From NCBI GenBank assembly GCA_947568835.1, contig OX387602.1, positions 1,706,570 through 1,770,569 of the forward strand: 64,000 bases of DNA, read 5' to 3'. The position numbers were made by a program, and so were the translations under genes. Positions within the stretch are counted from its first letter, which is position 1. Every line of letters begins with the position of its first letter. Below are positions 10,284-22,255 of this stretch, piece after piece. The notes beneath the pieces are model-generated. The model was not told the DNA's origin, searched no databases, and was given only the letters and a program-made list of their open reading frames with translations. The stretch is from Protonemura montana (taxonomy: Eukaryota > Arthropoda > Insecta > Plecoptera > Nemouridae).

Positions 10284-12504
10284 TCCCGATCGCTTTGTGG
10301 TTGCTGTGCTGCGTTATTTTCTTGTTTCGTTTATTTGATATTGGTGATTACGTTCTATCCGATTAAATTACTATTATCTAATTTCATCACCATTGCTGTA
10401 TGTGGCTGGCAACGTGATTTATTATACTTCCACCAAAGATACAAAGAACTAGGAGAAGGTACTTTGGTGGTAATATATTGATTTCATGACATCATACAGT
10501 TCATAGGTTTAGTAACCTAACAATCCAACGATAACACATTGCATTAGATATGTGCTATGAGTGATATGAGCATGAGAAACATAATTTCTACATGACTGCC
10601 CTGGTGTACCATGGTTGTAAACCGAGCAGTAGCTGGGTGATCAACTGCCCAAGTACCTGCCTCGATGATACTGCAGATGAAGCCAAAAATCAAGTTTAAC
10701 AAATATTTCAAGAATTTAAAAAAAAAAGCAGACAAAGCAATTTATTATCAGCTTTGCTTTGCTAGGTACTCTGTGTGTTACTGAAAAAATTTCAGTATTT
10801 CACATAATCATTTCTGAAATCAATCAGGAGACATTATATATATATATTTTTAAATAAACAACCCCCAGAAAAGTAAGGATTTACATAAATGAACCAGCAG
10901 GTTACCAGTTATGCAGTTGCCATTTAGCCAGGTTACAGAAAGCAAGCCATTAATACCTAGATAGTTACAGAATGTTTCTAACGAGGTACTGACATGAGAC
11001 AAATGTGTTGATAGTTTACTTGCGAACCCCATTTTCCACTTTTACATGGTCTTGTTTGACAGGCTCCTGTAAATAATAAATGTGGTAAAATGATCCAGAG
11101 CCCCAGTTTCAACTATAGGGATGATCCAGATTCCCAATTCAATGTTGACATCTGTAACTTTACGCCCAAGCGAAACATTGACTATAAAGCGTTGTTGACA
11201 ACAAATTATATCAAGATGTGCAGTGTGATATTTTCTAGCCAAAGGCAGTGGCTTTGCTATTCAAAATTGCTGCTCTGGGCAAAGCTTTACAACTTATCTT
11301 ACCATTAATATCTCTACTTTGCTTCTACGATAGATATCGAAAAACTAACATTTATATATGTATTTTTTTTTAATCCAGCTGGAATTGTCTGTTTCTTACT
11401 GATATTGAAGCTAGTCTTAGCTTGTTTAGAAAAATATTTCCCGCTTACACAATCTACCTTTGTTGCAAACCACCCTTATGATTATTTATTATTGTATATC
11501 AATATTTTATTATTATTAATATTATAATTAAATGATTATTATGTGAATAATTATTAATAATTACCATTATTCTTATTATGATTGAGCATTTGTTTCCCTA
11601 GAGCATTTATTAACCTTGCAAAAACCAAATACAATTCAAACTCTATCGCAGATATGTTATTGCTCATTCGATTAGTATGGATTAACCAACACCAGAAGGA
11701 ACTTAGGAACTGTTAGTATGTCTGAAAACTTTAAAGCGGGCGTATCTCTGATTGGGCTACTTAAAAAAGTGGACTCTTGGCCCCACAGGTCACACTAATA
11801 ATAAAATAGACTAAAAATAGACTATTGTGAATCAAAAACACTTTATATACCTATCAAATAGTTTTAAAAAAATTATTTGTAATGCAATGCAATTAATACT
11901 TATTCTTGATGGTAGGAACCGTTCCAAATATGTACATGTATTTTAATATCAAGCTATCTATTTTATTGGTAGCACCAGACAAAAATGGGGAAAACTTCTG
12001 TTAATTTGTAATGTAGGTACAAGTGTCATTTGCATCTCTAAAAGAGATGCAAATATATGCAACACATATATTAATTGTTGCACTGAGATCACCCTCAGGG
12101 TCATGAAACCATTGCTGGAATTGAGCAAGTATTAAATGTAGGTGAATATTTCTGTTTCTTAAACAGGTACAAACAACATACCTACTTATCAAAAGATGTA
12201 GGTGTTTTGCCATACCATGCCAGTAATTTTGATCTCAAATTATATTTTTGCCTTTGTTCTGATGATCCTATCACAAATAAACTGATCCTAATTTGAAAGT
12301 GCATGTTATTTCCTATGCCATGGCCTATCATGAAATCTCTTACCTAAGTATAAAAAATACACACATACACTATGTACCTAAGTCTGACAAATCACCATTA
12401 TTTATTGGTTTCGTTGGCCGTGAATTAACATGATGAAGCGGAAATAGTTGTGGCTTTTAAATTTGGCACCAATTCTGGTAAACAAACGGAATCCGGCCTG
12501 TACA
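10284..12504. other. AMBRA1-TMEM145 intergenic region
   Basis: AT-rich, with no recognised exon. It should hold the AMBRA1 3' UTR (AATAAA-type signals occur near 10853 and 11068) and the TMEM145 promoter and 5' UTR. A perfect 12-bp hairpin lies at 12028-12054 (arms ATTTGCATCTCT, 3-nt loop). Several short open frames lack similarity and splice context. Confidence 0.4.
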
Positions 12505-15500
12505 ATGGCGCCTGTCTGGCAGGCTAGTGGAGTGTTTAATGTCACTTTTATTCGAATATTGGCCTCTATTTGTTTTCTATCAATCTTATTTGCTGGACAA
12601 GTCGATTTGGCGAACAGTACTCATATTGAAGGAACATGGAATACGAAAGATTTCTTCAAGTTTTTAGTAAAGTTTGGGTTTCAAAAAACGGATGTACATA
12701 GACCGAAGGATACTTTAGGTTATATTTTTGGTAATATTACTTCAAAAACTAATTTTAGTCACCCAGTGACGTTCTCAGTGTTAGGAAGAGGGTATTTTTT
12801 AGAGTATTATGGAAATCGATCAGTTTTGGACAAAGAAAGTGCTTGCATCAAAATGTTTGACAAGATTAGCAAGTCTGCTTATGATGCGCAATGTAGTGAC
12901 ACAGGAGAAGACTTTCTACGGAAAATTCCCTGTGCTAAGAATGGTTTGTGTGTGGATGAAGATGCTCCTTCCAATGTGATTAAAGATCATCAGTTTACTT
13001 ACGTAATAGAAGATCTGCGACAGCCAAGGTGAGTTTGCTAAGTCCACAATATTGTATCGAAGTAATTCTGTTATGACAAAAAATTACTAGCAAATACCTA
13101 CACCTTTTTCAATACCTAAAAATGTGCTGTTCCATATCATAGAAAGTATGTCAGTATTGTTAATTAATTTTGGTAAAATTACACTGCCACTGCCACTGTA
13201 GTAGGTACCTTTATTGCACTCCAATTCTCATCGCATAAGTAAAGTATGTTTGATCAAGATATGGATAGATATGTAAAGATTTGCTTTTTAAACCCCTGTA
13301 AAGAACTCACAAAACTTTGTGAGTAATATGATATTGAAAGTGGTTATTTTTTTGCTATGGTATCTAGATATTAACATCAGTTGATGAGGAAGTCATAATA
13401 TGTTGCATACCAACACTGCAATTCCATTCTGTTAACTCTTTCGTGGTTAAATAATTTTTTAAGTTGATAATTTTTTTGAATAATATTCAATTACTATTGT
13501 AAATATAGTTCAATATCATTTTTTATTAATATTGAGCAGAATTGTGAAATAAACTGGTGGAATATAATCTACCAACTGATGCTCTGTAGCCAAAAATATG
13601 TATCCCATTAACCTTACACGTTATTGAAACGTGCAAACGTAGAAAACGTATTCTCATTAATCTCGAAAGGGTTAAATAATGTTTAAAAATTGAATTTAGA
13701 TCATGTGCTTGAATTTCCTTGGATTCACAAATTGCATTGACACTTGACAGCATTTAGGATCTCACAAATTTCAACGTAGGTACAACAGCAAATGTAGAGA
13801 AATGCATATTCGACTGACTGCCCTGGTGCGCACTAGGCACTCTAGACAAATTTTGCAAGTTCGACTAGCAGAATTGCTTGCTCCCACGTCACCTTTCTTA
13901 TAATAAGAATTTTGGCTGTGCAATTGGAAAACAGAATGGCCTAACAGCTTGTGATCATGTGTTTGGATGGGAGTGCTCTCTCAAAGTGTTGTTGCCTGAT
14001 AATCTCATGGAATAAAATAAATAAGAAAACAGCAGAGAGCCTCATTGAGCAAGTTTCAAACCTGCCCCAGAGCATACCAGTCAAATGCTCCTTTTTACTT
14101 CATGTTTTCCTGCATAATTGATAACTTGTCTTGCAGATTCATATCTAGGTTTTTCCACAGTTCAAATATACATCTTTACCTACCTACAAACTGTTCAGCT
14201 ATATACTCAACTTTATTTTCAGGTTCTGGTACATAAGCATGGTGGCATGCTACAGAAATTTAACAACGTGTACATGGCATCACTTGGCTGAAGAACTTGA
14301 CCTAGAATATAATATTTGGCTGGTTAATGGAAATCCAAACGTCAGCAGCTATAACCCGTTGCTGTACCAGTTTTCTTTCGATCGCCAGGTAATATATTTT
14401 CAAAGTATTCAACATAAACTTCAGCTAGTAAATTTCAATGAAATTTAATGAAGATGTTAAATAGGAAAATATTATTTTTTGCTTAGAGTTTACTTAAAAC
14501 ACAAATTTTTTGCTATGTAAAAATACTTTTCTGTTATGGTATGGTCATTTCTGGGCTCTGTTAAATCAAACTTGAAGTTCAGGTTGCTTTTATGTTTCAT
14601 TGGTTTTGTTTCCAATATGAAACGTACATTAGCACAAATCATTGACAGCTACATGATTAATTTTGTTTAATGTGACAGAACAATGTCTTCTAACACCACA
14701 TTTAGTTGAAAACTTTGATTTTTTTTCGAATTGCCATAATTACTAGTTCTCTACTTGTTTATGCACCAAATCCTGTACAGATTCAGTTGCTTCCATTCTT
14801 TAAATGTTATTCAGGCATTCATTTAAAATTCTCTTTGATGCAAGATCTATTTTTTCTGACAAATTTAATTATTTTTCAGGACACGGTGGAGCTTTATATC
14901 ATCTTCTTCACAACATACTTGGTGTTGGTTCCTTTCCAACTCTACGCAGCAATGCGTCAACGACATCCAGTTACGCGGCTCTTCACAGTCAGCCTTATTT
15001 TGGAGTTTTTTGCCCTTTGTTTGATTCTCGTCCATGTGCTGAAATTCTCAATCGATGGCGTAGGCGTTCATCAAGTGGCAGTTGCTGGGGACATTTTGGA
15101 TATCTTGTCTCGGGTAAGTCAAACATCTTGGTAGAACTAGTCTTCACTTTAAAACTTAACTTGGAAAAGAGGAAAGAAGTTTGCAAATTATCAAGGTAGA
15201 AATGGGCTAAAAATATTAAAGAGATGTACTATCAGGTATGTGACAGGGTACGACCAACCAGTAGTACCCGTTCATCTTTTGCTAGGCTATGTCTGGATCG
15301 GTGAGTTGCGTTTCTTTCTTTCCTCTTCTCAAATATTTTCAGCTACCTTTTGACACAACATTTTCAAGTACCTTATAAGATATTGTTAAATCATTTCATA
15401 TCAGTCGCATGAAGTTCTCTAGCCTAATAAGTTACAAAAATATGCACTTGTTTGTTGAATCACAATAAGATTGTGTTATTGTTCATTCTTTTTTAGTTTA

Positions 15501-16974
15501 GTCATTTGAATAAGTCAACAGTGCTACTTATAATTTATTATTAACTTCACTTTTTATTTTACTTTCTAGACAATATTCATGCTACTGCTCCTGCTGCTGG
15601 CTAAAGGCTGGGCAGTTACAAGACTAGAGCTCACCTGGAAACCACTTGTATTTTCAATCTGGTTCCTTTATGGTGTAGTACACATACTTCTCTACGTTTG
15701 GAATATGGTAAGCATTTTTGAGCTAGCTTCCTTAGTTACACCGCTTCTACTCTGTACTTAACTAGATGAGTTGCAGCACTGTTTGTGTCGCAAAGGAAGA
15801 TGCGTACCTACTATTTCATTTTACTAAATATGTTGTAGTTATGTGTGCCAAAAAATAGTAAATAACGGGGAAGCATAACGTACAGGAATGTCATAAGAAA
15901 TTGTTGTGTCTATTCACATTTCAGGTAAACCAGAGCACATATTAACAAGAAATGTACCTTTTTGTTACGCAAAAAGCAAAACTTTTAACTAGATACAATT
16001 CTCCTTTCTTTCCTGCTTCCCAAATTGACAGAGTAGAATCATAATTTTTTAAATGCTTGTTGTTACAGACAGAGGTCGATATCATCGAAGACATTGACGA
16101 ATACCAAACATGGCCTGGCTGGCTCATTATAGTATTCCGTACACTCATAATGATCTGGTTTTTATTTGAGCTGAGAAATACTATGATGTATGAGCACAAC
16201 ACGCAGAAGCTGAATTTCTTTCTCCACTTTGGTGCATCTGCTCTAGTTTGGTTCATCTACCTCCCGATAGTTGCACTGATTGCCCTTCAAGTTTCTGCTC
16301 TCTGGAGATTCAAGTTACTGCTAGGTAAGGAAATTATATGCTTAATTATTATAACATGGCCTAGCACTAGGATAAAAGACACAGCTGTTAGTGCAAGGAA
16401 TGGTCTGGAGTTACTTTTATTTACTATGATCCAAACCCAATACTAAAGACAAGTTACCAACCCTTCTATTAGAATCATGCAATGGTAAAGTCTGTCAAGT
16501 GAATTGACAACTTAGATATCCAATCAGCTGATAAATTTAACTTTGAATCCACTGACTATATTGTGAGAGATCAGGCACATTTTTTTTTTTATTTCATTGA
16601 TCAGTTGGGAGATGGGTCTAAACATTTAGGGTGAAGAATTTTGGTCTCTACTTACGTCTTTAATAGTTGCTGGATATGGCTTCTTGCATTCCTAGAATCA
16701 CATTCTATATCTGTACTCCAAGGTTTCATAAAAGTACTACTCTGACTCTTGTCTAGGCATTACGTACTCGGCGGATTGCCTGGCATTTTGCGTTATGACG
16801 CACCTTCTCTGGCCCACGCGCAGTGAACAGTATTTCCTGCTGGCAAACGTCCTCGACTTGGGTGATGAATTAGAAGAGTTCAACGAAGCTCCTCACGTCC
16901 TCAACAACTACACACCACTTAATCATAGCACGATAACTTCAGAGCCGTCAGATTACGCCAAAGTAATTGCATAA
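12505..16974 (+). CDS. TMEM145: TMEM145 homologue (GOLD-domain seven-transmembrane protein), complete
   Basis: Six exons: 12505-13028, 14223-14388, 14880-15113, 15570-15707, 16069-16324, 16757-16974, all phase-consistent, about 511 residues. It belongs to the GPR180/TMEM145 family (GOST proteins). An N-terminal signal segment (FIRILASICFLSILFAG) starts at about residue 15. A luminal or extracellular domain follows to about 230, with sequons NVT, NST, NIT, NFS, NRS, NLT and NVS and paired cysteines. Seven hydrophobic helices then run to about residue 460, including VELYIIFFTTYLVLVPFQLY, TIFMLLLLLLAKGWAV and ADCLAFCVMTHLLWP. A short polar tail ends DYAKVIA. FMLLLLLLAKGWAVTR is the family's hallmark. 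GPR180 is a possible alternative name, but length and tail favour TMEM145. The cellular role in invertebrates is not established by sequence. It is convergent with PTRH2. Confidence 0.92.
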
Positions 16975-18529
16975 GCAGAATCAGTTACCAAAGTGTAGCT
17001 TTGTGGTGTCTTCAATAATTACATTGGCAGTACTGGTAAGTGTCCTTACATTCTTAATCGAAAAAAATCTTAATCTCCTGCTTGAATATAAGGGTTGTGA
17101 TTGTCATAGAGACTGTTGCTGAAGCTAGCGCACATTTATGAAATGATTTGGAATAAGTACACATGGAAATACAATGTGAATACGTTTGCTATGCTAATGT
17201 GCCAATTAGATGGTGCCGACTTACGGCATACGACATTGTTAACTTAAGTTTAGTAGTACATGTGTCTATTTACCTACTCTTATTGTCCGTTTAGCATATA
17301 GATGAACCTACCAAGGAGTGGCATAAATTGTTTGATATTATATTGAGAATAAGTTTGCATTTTTATTGGTCATGTAAACTTTCGTTAGCGCTTTTTACAC
17401 TTGTGTGTTGTGATAGTGTGATAGTCCAAAAGATGTAGTATTATTGAAAACTGAAAAAGATAGCAAAAGACATCAACAATTCTAGCTCTCTTTAGCTCTC
17501 ATATCCATCAGTAGAGGTCTTGTAATGCAACTGTTCTTTGATAATTTTATATAACATATATCTTGGCCTCTACGTGATAAAGAATGCAATATGTAGCGAA
17601 TAGGTAGCTGAAAAGTCAACCAGTGTGATAAACATTAAGGCCAGATTCATCAACAGCAATTTCTTGGATGTACTTGCATTTTAACTGCCTCTATGATTCA
17701 TTATTTTAAACGATTTTGTAATAATTTAAAAAAATACCCAAAGAATTTTCTGTAATGAGAGGACATTACCTACAGAGATATGGGGCTGGCCATATTTCTC
17801 AACTATATATGAACCACCTCTTAAGAGGCAATATGCATCTAAAAAGTGTTCAGTTATTTAAATCTAGGTGCATGCATATCTTTTAAACAAGTGTGGATGT
17901 GGCCAGCTAGCGGAGTCGCTAATTGTTATCTGCTAACAATTACATAAAATTGCAATGTTCTGTAACCAAAAAAGCTGGACCAAAACAAAGGAAAAAGGTG
18001 TAACATATTCAACTGGGGAGAGGAAATGAAATACAACTTACCGTGTTGAAATGGCCGCTTGCAAAAGATGAAGAGATAGTGGTGATGTGTTGGTTGCTTC
18101 CTTGAGTGAACAAGGCAGCAGTCAAAATATTAAATTGCGTTACATCTTTCGCAACCGGTTTGTTAAACTTTGGTACATGATGCCCACTTCTTTCTCCCTT
18201 CCCAGTTCATATGCCAGTCTTTTGGCACTCATACAGCGCTTACCTTTTGAATAGCTTATTGTCTATACATGAATGCACCTGCAGCAAAGACTGGCACGTG
18301 TTTCATGTTGTGGAACTATCTTAAGAAGCTAAAATGCTAGTTATACCTGTCTGGGTATTTTATTTATCTTTGAGACTTATTTTATTGCTAGCAAAATCGT
18401 TTGACATCAAATATTATTCATTCTATTTATTAATCGGCACTTAACAGTTTGTGGGGAACACTTGATTAAATATGTTTTATGTACGGGTGTATTAAGAAAA
18501 ATATATTGTTATTGTGACTTAATTTAAAA
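16975..18529. other. TMEM145 3' UTR and convergent spacer
   Basis: Non-coding and AT-rich between the TMEM145 stop and the PTRH2 stop. It must contain both 3' ends. No repeat, RNA gene or exon recognised. Confidence 0.4.
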
Positions 18530-18916
18530 TCAAAGTAACTTAAGATTGTTTGTTAATTGATTGACTAAAGATGTTTTTCCTGGTCCTATTCCTAAGACCG
18601 TAATGCTCCCTGTTTCTACTTGCGTCCTGCCTGCATCTTTCACCAATGATGTGACTAGACCCAACTTTGTTGCTTCCTGCAAAAGTTGCAGCAAGCATTC
18701 TTCTCCATTTACATCTGACTTGAGCACAATCTTTGGTTGCCCCTGGGCTTCCCACAACCTCAAAATGCCAGGAGATTTCACGGTCGCTGTTTTGTAGCAC
18801 CCAATTGCTGCATGTGCACACTGTGAAGCAATTTTACCCTTCTTCATTCCGACGTCCATCCTTACAACCAAAACCAGTTTTGTTGCCATCTTGTCTAAAA
18901 GCATACTTTTAAGCAT
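18530..18916 (-). CDS. PTRH2: Peptidyl-tRNA hydrolase 2 (PTH2 family)
   Basis: One exon of 128 residues covers the whole PTH2 catalytic domain. The enzyme cleaves the ester bond of stalled peptidyl-tRNA, and in animals it also has mitochondrial and anoikis roles. Family motifs are in order: KLVLVVRMDVGMKKGKIASQ near residue 13, CAHAAIGCYK, GQPKIVLK, LVKDAGRTQVETGS near 95, and VLGIGPG before the C-terminus. Several in-frame Met codons are present; 18916 is the first and MATKLVLVV (18889) is also plausible. The human protein has an N-terminal membrane anchor. Here there is only a few residues, so either this form is soluble or an upstream exon is unseen. A good acceptor (TTGCAATTCCAG) sits 5 bp or less before the first ATG. 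The COA4 stop is only about 70 bp upstream on the same strand. Confidence 0.92.
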   Translation of the reverse strand: MLKSMLLDKMATKLVLVVRMDVGMKKGKIASQCAHAAIGCYKTATVKSPGILRLWEAQGQPKIVLKSDVNGEECLLQLLQEATKLGLVTSLVKDAGRTQVETGSITVLGIGPGKTSLVNQLTNNLKLL

Positions 18917-18988
18917 ACTGGAATTGCAAGTATTTACAATATTAATTAAACAAATATTTTCAAGGGTCCTACAGTCTTAACAAAACAA

Positions 18989-19486
18989 TTAAAGAGTTAT
19001 ATTTCTTTTCTTATGTTCTGTCATACAGTTACGGAACAATTTTACTTCTTCTTGACATTTCCTCCAATCTTTTGTTTCAGCTATACATTCCTGCAAGAGA
19101 GAGATGAAAAGAACGTTTAATAGGTACCTACCAAACGAAACTTAATATTTGAGAAGAAGAGAAAAGAAGGACAGACAACTCACTGAAATTTAAAAATATA
19201 GTCACAGCTTTTTCACCTTCAGTGAGTTCTTAAGTCTTCCCACTTCCTCTTTGCTCAGCCTTTTGGCACAATTTTATCTAATATAATCCAAGTGGAATGC
19301 AAAGAGGCTGGATATTAATTGTGGTTAAGAAGTAAATAGAGGAGCACAACTTGCAGTTGCTCAATATTTTGCTGGGCATACCTGGACTTGGTAGTGAAGG
19401 CTTAAGCAACCGGTTTTCTTCAACATCTGCTCGAGTGGATCTTCAATATCATCTTCTTGCTTACTCACAGTAGGTCCGTCAGGCAT
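18989..19486 (-). CDS. COA4: Cytochrome c oxidase assembly factor 4 (twin CX9C protein)
   Basis: Two coding exons, 19486-19382 and 19090-18989, joined in phase 0, give 68 residues (human about 87). It starts MPDGPTVSKQ, has the conserved DPLEQML.KTGC segment, and then the CHCH fold. One CX9C spans CLSLHYQVQEC across the exon junction and the second is CQEEVKLFRNC. Such proteins are imported into the mitochondrial intermembrane space by MIA40 oxidation. COA4 (CHCHD8) assists complex IV assembly. The ATG is chosen because an acceptor (ATATTTACAG) lies 14 nt upstream at 19501, implying a 5' UTR intron or another 5' leader junction. Exon 2 is too short for an ORF scan and was found by extending past the donor CAG|GTATGC. 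PTRH2 follows within about 70 bp on the same strand. Confidence 0.87.
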
Positions 19487-19500
19487 GTTTCTTTGTCGCT

Positions 19501-20835
19501 CTGTAAATATAATATTCATTAGATTACTGTTCGATAAATTAAATTTTGGAATCAGATCTAGTCGTAACGTTGACACTTGATTAGGGTACGGGCACTATTA
19601 AAATTTGTGTGACTCCTTAAAATTGTTCTTTACTGGCCAAGCAGCTGAACTGATTTGAAAGAAATAATCAGAAAACCATCAAAATCTCTGCATCAAACTT
19701 TTATCATTTAATTTTATGGAACTAATTTGCCAATAATTGCTATTTTTTGTCCTGGATATTTAGATTGTAACTAGAGAAAACAGGTTTTTTTCACTTTTGT
19801 TAAATCCAATGTTTAAGAGAGAACTAGTTCCCTCCAATTTATTTTAAGATGACCTGAATCTTGATGAACTTATATTGCTGTAACCCCATGTAAAGTATTT
19901 CATGCCGTTAAAATTTATAAGACCAAATTTTCCCATCAAAGATAGCAAAACAGCAAAAGGGAATTGCATTGACAATAGAGCTATGCTATGGAAATTAGAA
20001 TGCTAATAATCAAGCATGTGTGGACCAAGGATTAAATTTAGAAAGATTAGTCGGTAAAAATAGTTTTGAAGTTATGATTGCATGACGGTAATTTTACACC
20101 ATTCTGTAATCAATAAAAAAATCTACAGGCTTAAAGGCCGGTGGATGATTCCACTGGACTTTTAATATCAGTTGCCCCAAATTTTACAACTTGAAATACG
20201 TTAAAAGTATAGAAATGTTCTCCTAAGCCTGCAAATGATAAATTCACAAGATTTTGCGCTCATGTTCTATCCACATTTTTTAGGTGTTGCAATTAGCCAT
20301 AAATCCAAGTCCATTTTAAGAGTGGGGATTATTTGAAAAAGGCATCGTACGTATTTAAATCTGCACAATCTGAAGAAAAAAGGCCCACCTCCGAATTTTT
20401 ACATTTCGAGGACTAGAAAATGATGTCCTGCACTCCTCACCACATGTCAAAACACACTACAGAACAGCTGATTCGATGGATTTGACCGATGTGAAGTTGG
20501 CCCCAGATGTCGGCCCCAGATGGCCGATTGGTTATTTCAACAAGCGGCCTCAGGGTTTTAGAAAACATACCGCCGCAAAAAAATATATATATAAAAAACA
20601 AAAAATTCAACTTAGACTCGAAATTACAATGTGTAGATAGCTATCTATAGCTATCTATAGGATAAGTTTCTAGAAGTGTATTGCAATGAATGGATATCCT
20701 CTGGGTAGCAATCTATCACTTTATCCTGTAGATAGCAATTAAGTTAATATTTTTGCATTGGACTATACTATCTGCGCGTGCGCACTGCACGTTTTCTATA
20801 CCAGCTGTTTTATCTCTGAAGCACCAACATTCAAA
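19501..20835. other. Divergent spacer between COA4 and the Myb/SANT-like gene
   Basis: It should contain the COA4 5' leader exon and promoter (minus) and the promoter of the plus-strand gene. It includes a repeat at about 20488-20590 that recurs upstream of NUFIP1, and a run of GATAGCTATCTATAG repeats at about 20636-20662. No coding exon recognised. Confidence 0.4.
20488..20590 (+). repeat. Promoter-proximal repeat CCGATGTGAAGTTGG, copy 1
   Basis: It contains CCGATGTGAAGTTGGC, CAGATGTCGGCCCCAG, a GCGGCC block and then an ACCGCCGCAAAAAA stretch. The same order of blocks occurs at about 29756-29850. Both lie 250-350 bp upstream of a gene start. It may be a dispersed repeat or a shared promoter module. 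No ends or target duplication recognised. Confidence 0.55.
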
Positions 20836-21940
20836 ATGCCGAAAGATATTTTTGTGAAACGTTGCCGGGCTGTAAATTTTACACGAGAGAACATTAACGT
20901 TCTTTTGGACCTAGTGGAGGCCAGCAAGAGTGTGCTGGAGTGCAAAAAAACCGGCGTCATTACATGGCGAGACAAGGTAAGGTTTCGCCAAGTCTTTAAA
21001 TGGTGACATAACCTTAATGTCAGAAATTTGGAAATATATTTTTTATGAACAACAATGATTAGGAGATTTATATTCCACGAAAATTTCAGGAGGCAGAATG
21101 GACCCTGGTAACCCGCAAATATAACGCCCGCACTCTCCAGACAAGAACAATGAAGGAGGTGAAGGCGAAATTTGACGGCCTTAAAAAATTGGCAAGGAAG
21201 AGGGCTGCCGCAGAGAAGCAGTCGCGGCGGGCCACTGGAGGAGGCCCCTGCACACCCACAACAACCACCACGGAAGACAGTGCGGTGTTTGAAAGGGTGC
21301 ATGATATCATCCAACTGTCTGCTGATGGGATGCTGGCCCGGTTCGACAACGATTTCATGGAGTCTGTATCACAGAAAGGTTAAAATGCAAATTGTTTTGA
21401 TTTCCTATAACTTAAATTATTAGCACACATATGTACCTCCCTACACTCCATTTCACGTTAAGAAAGGGAGTGGATTTGCAGTTTCCTCGAGGACCCACTG
21501 TTGTTAGAAATAAATTAAGAGTCCCAAACCTGCCCGTAGTGGCTTTTGTCCGTCTAAAGACATGGCCCATATAAGTTTTGAAACTCTTAGCTCGTGTCTA
21601 GAAGCAGTGGGTCCTCGAGGAAGATGCAAATGTTTAGTTCCTAGGGCTAAGATAGCAGGTTGGTGGGTATTCAGGTGTTTGGGTCTTGTTCTGGTGAGCT
21701 TGTGTGGGTGGGTGGATGTCTCACACATTGATACCTCTGGCCCAAGTAGTGAGCTGCCGTAGGTAGGTACCTACATGATTATTTATTTGCCAGGATTGAA
21801 TTCCCATTTGTAATTTTCCAGAGTCTTCTGCTAACGAGGACGAGCCAGAGGAGCTCGGCTTCATCGATGAAATCGGGAACGGTGTGGTGGTGGCCGACGA
21901 CCTTGATTTTAATTGGAAGGAGCCAGAAAGTAAGCATTGA
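20836..21940 (+). CDS. Myb/SANT-like DNA-binding domain protein
   Basis: Three exons, 20836-20976, 21090-21378 and 21822-21940, phase-consistent, about 182 residues. Residues 5-80 resemble the Myb/SANT-like domain of NAIF1, FSBP and MSANTD3/4: NFTRENINVLLDLVEASK, then WRDKEAEWTLVTRKYNAR and TMKEVKAKFDGLKKLARK. This is the usual trihelix arrangement with spaced tryptophans. A low-complexity TPTTTTTED linker and an acidic C-terminal exon (NEDEPEELGFIDEIGNG) follow. It is probably a nuclear DNA-binding protein, possibly transposon-derived as many such genes are. The last coding stretch contains AGAAA|GTAAGC, a good donor just before the TGA, so an extra 3' exon is possible. Exon 2 ends at AAAG|GTTAAA, a weak donor. 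Confidence 0.78.
21474..21631. repeat. Imperfect palindrome with 27-bp arms
   Basis: ATTTGCAGTTTCCTCGAGGA... at 21474-21500 is mirrored at 21605-21631, about 25 of 27 bases, with a loop of about 104 bp. It lies in the second intron of the Myb/SANT-like gene, probably a small foldback or MITE remnant. Confidence 0.55.
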
Positions 21941-22255
21941 TTATTAAACACCAAATCACGGTCTGTTCACTTTGACTTCTTCTAAATTGTTTGTTTCAAA
22001 TGTAAATATTATTATTAAAAATTATATAAAAGTTCACAAATATAAATAAATATACTACCTAATTGTACGTAGGCTTTGTTATTGATCCTTGTGGGATGTT
22101 GAAGGAAACACACCCATCAGTGTTTTGGGCTGCTTGGGCTGGCTACTTCACCGTCATCGCGAAGGCCCTCGCGCGTTCATAACCTAAAAACACCTCAAAG
22201 TTCACCATCGAGCACCTTTATCGATGGTAATAACTAATAAGATCAATAAGATAAG

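Noticed and set aside
12448-12504. Upstream start codon for TMEM145
   Set aside because: The frame is open upstream, but the ATG at 12505 gives the expected signal peptide position.
18561-18821. Other open frames over PTRH2
   Set aside because: They are shadows of the conserved PTH2 reading.
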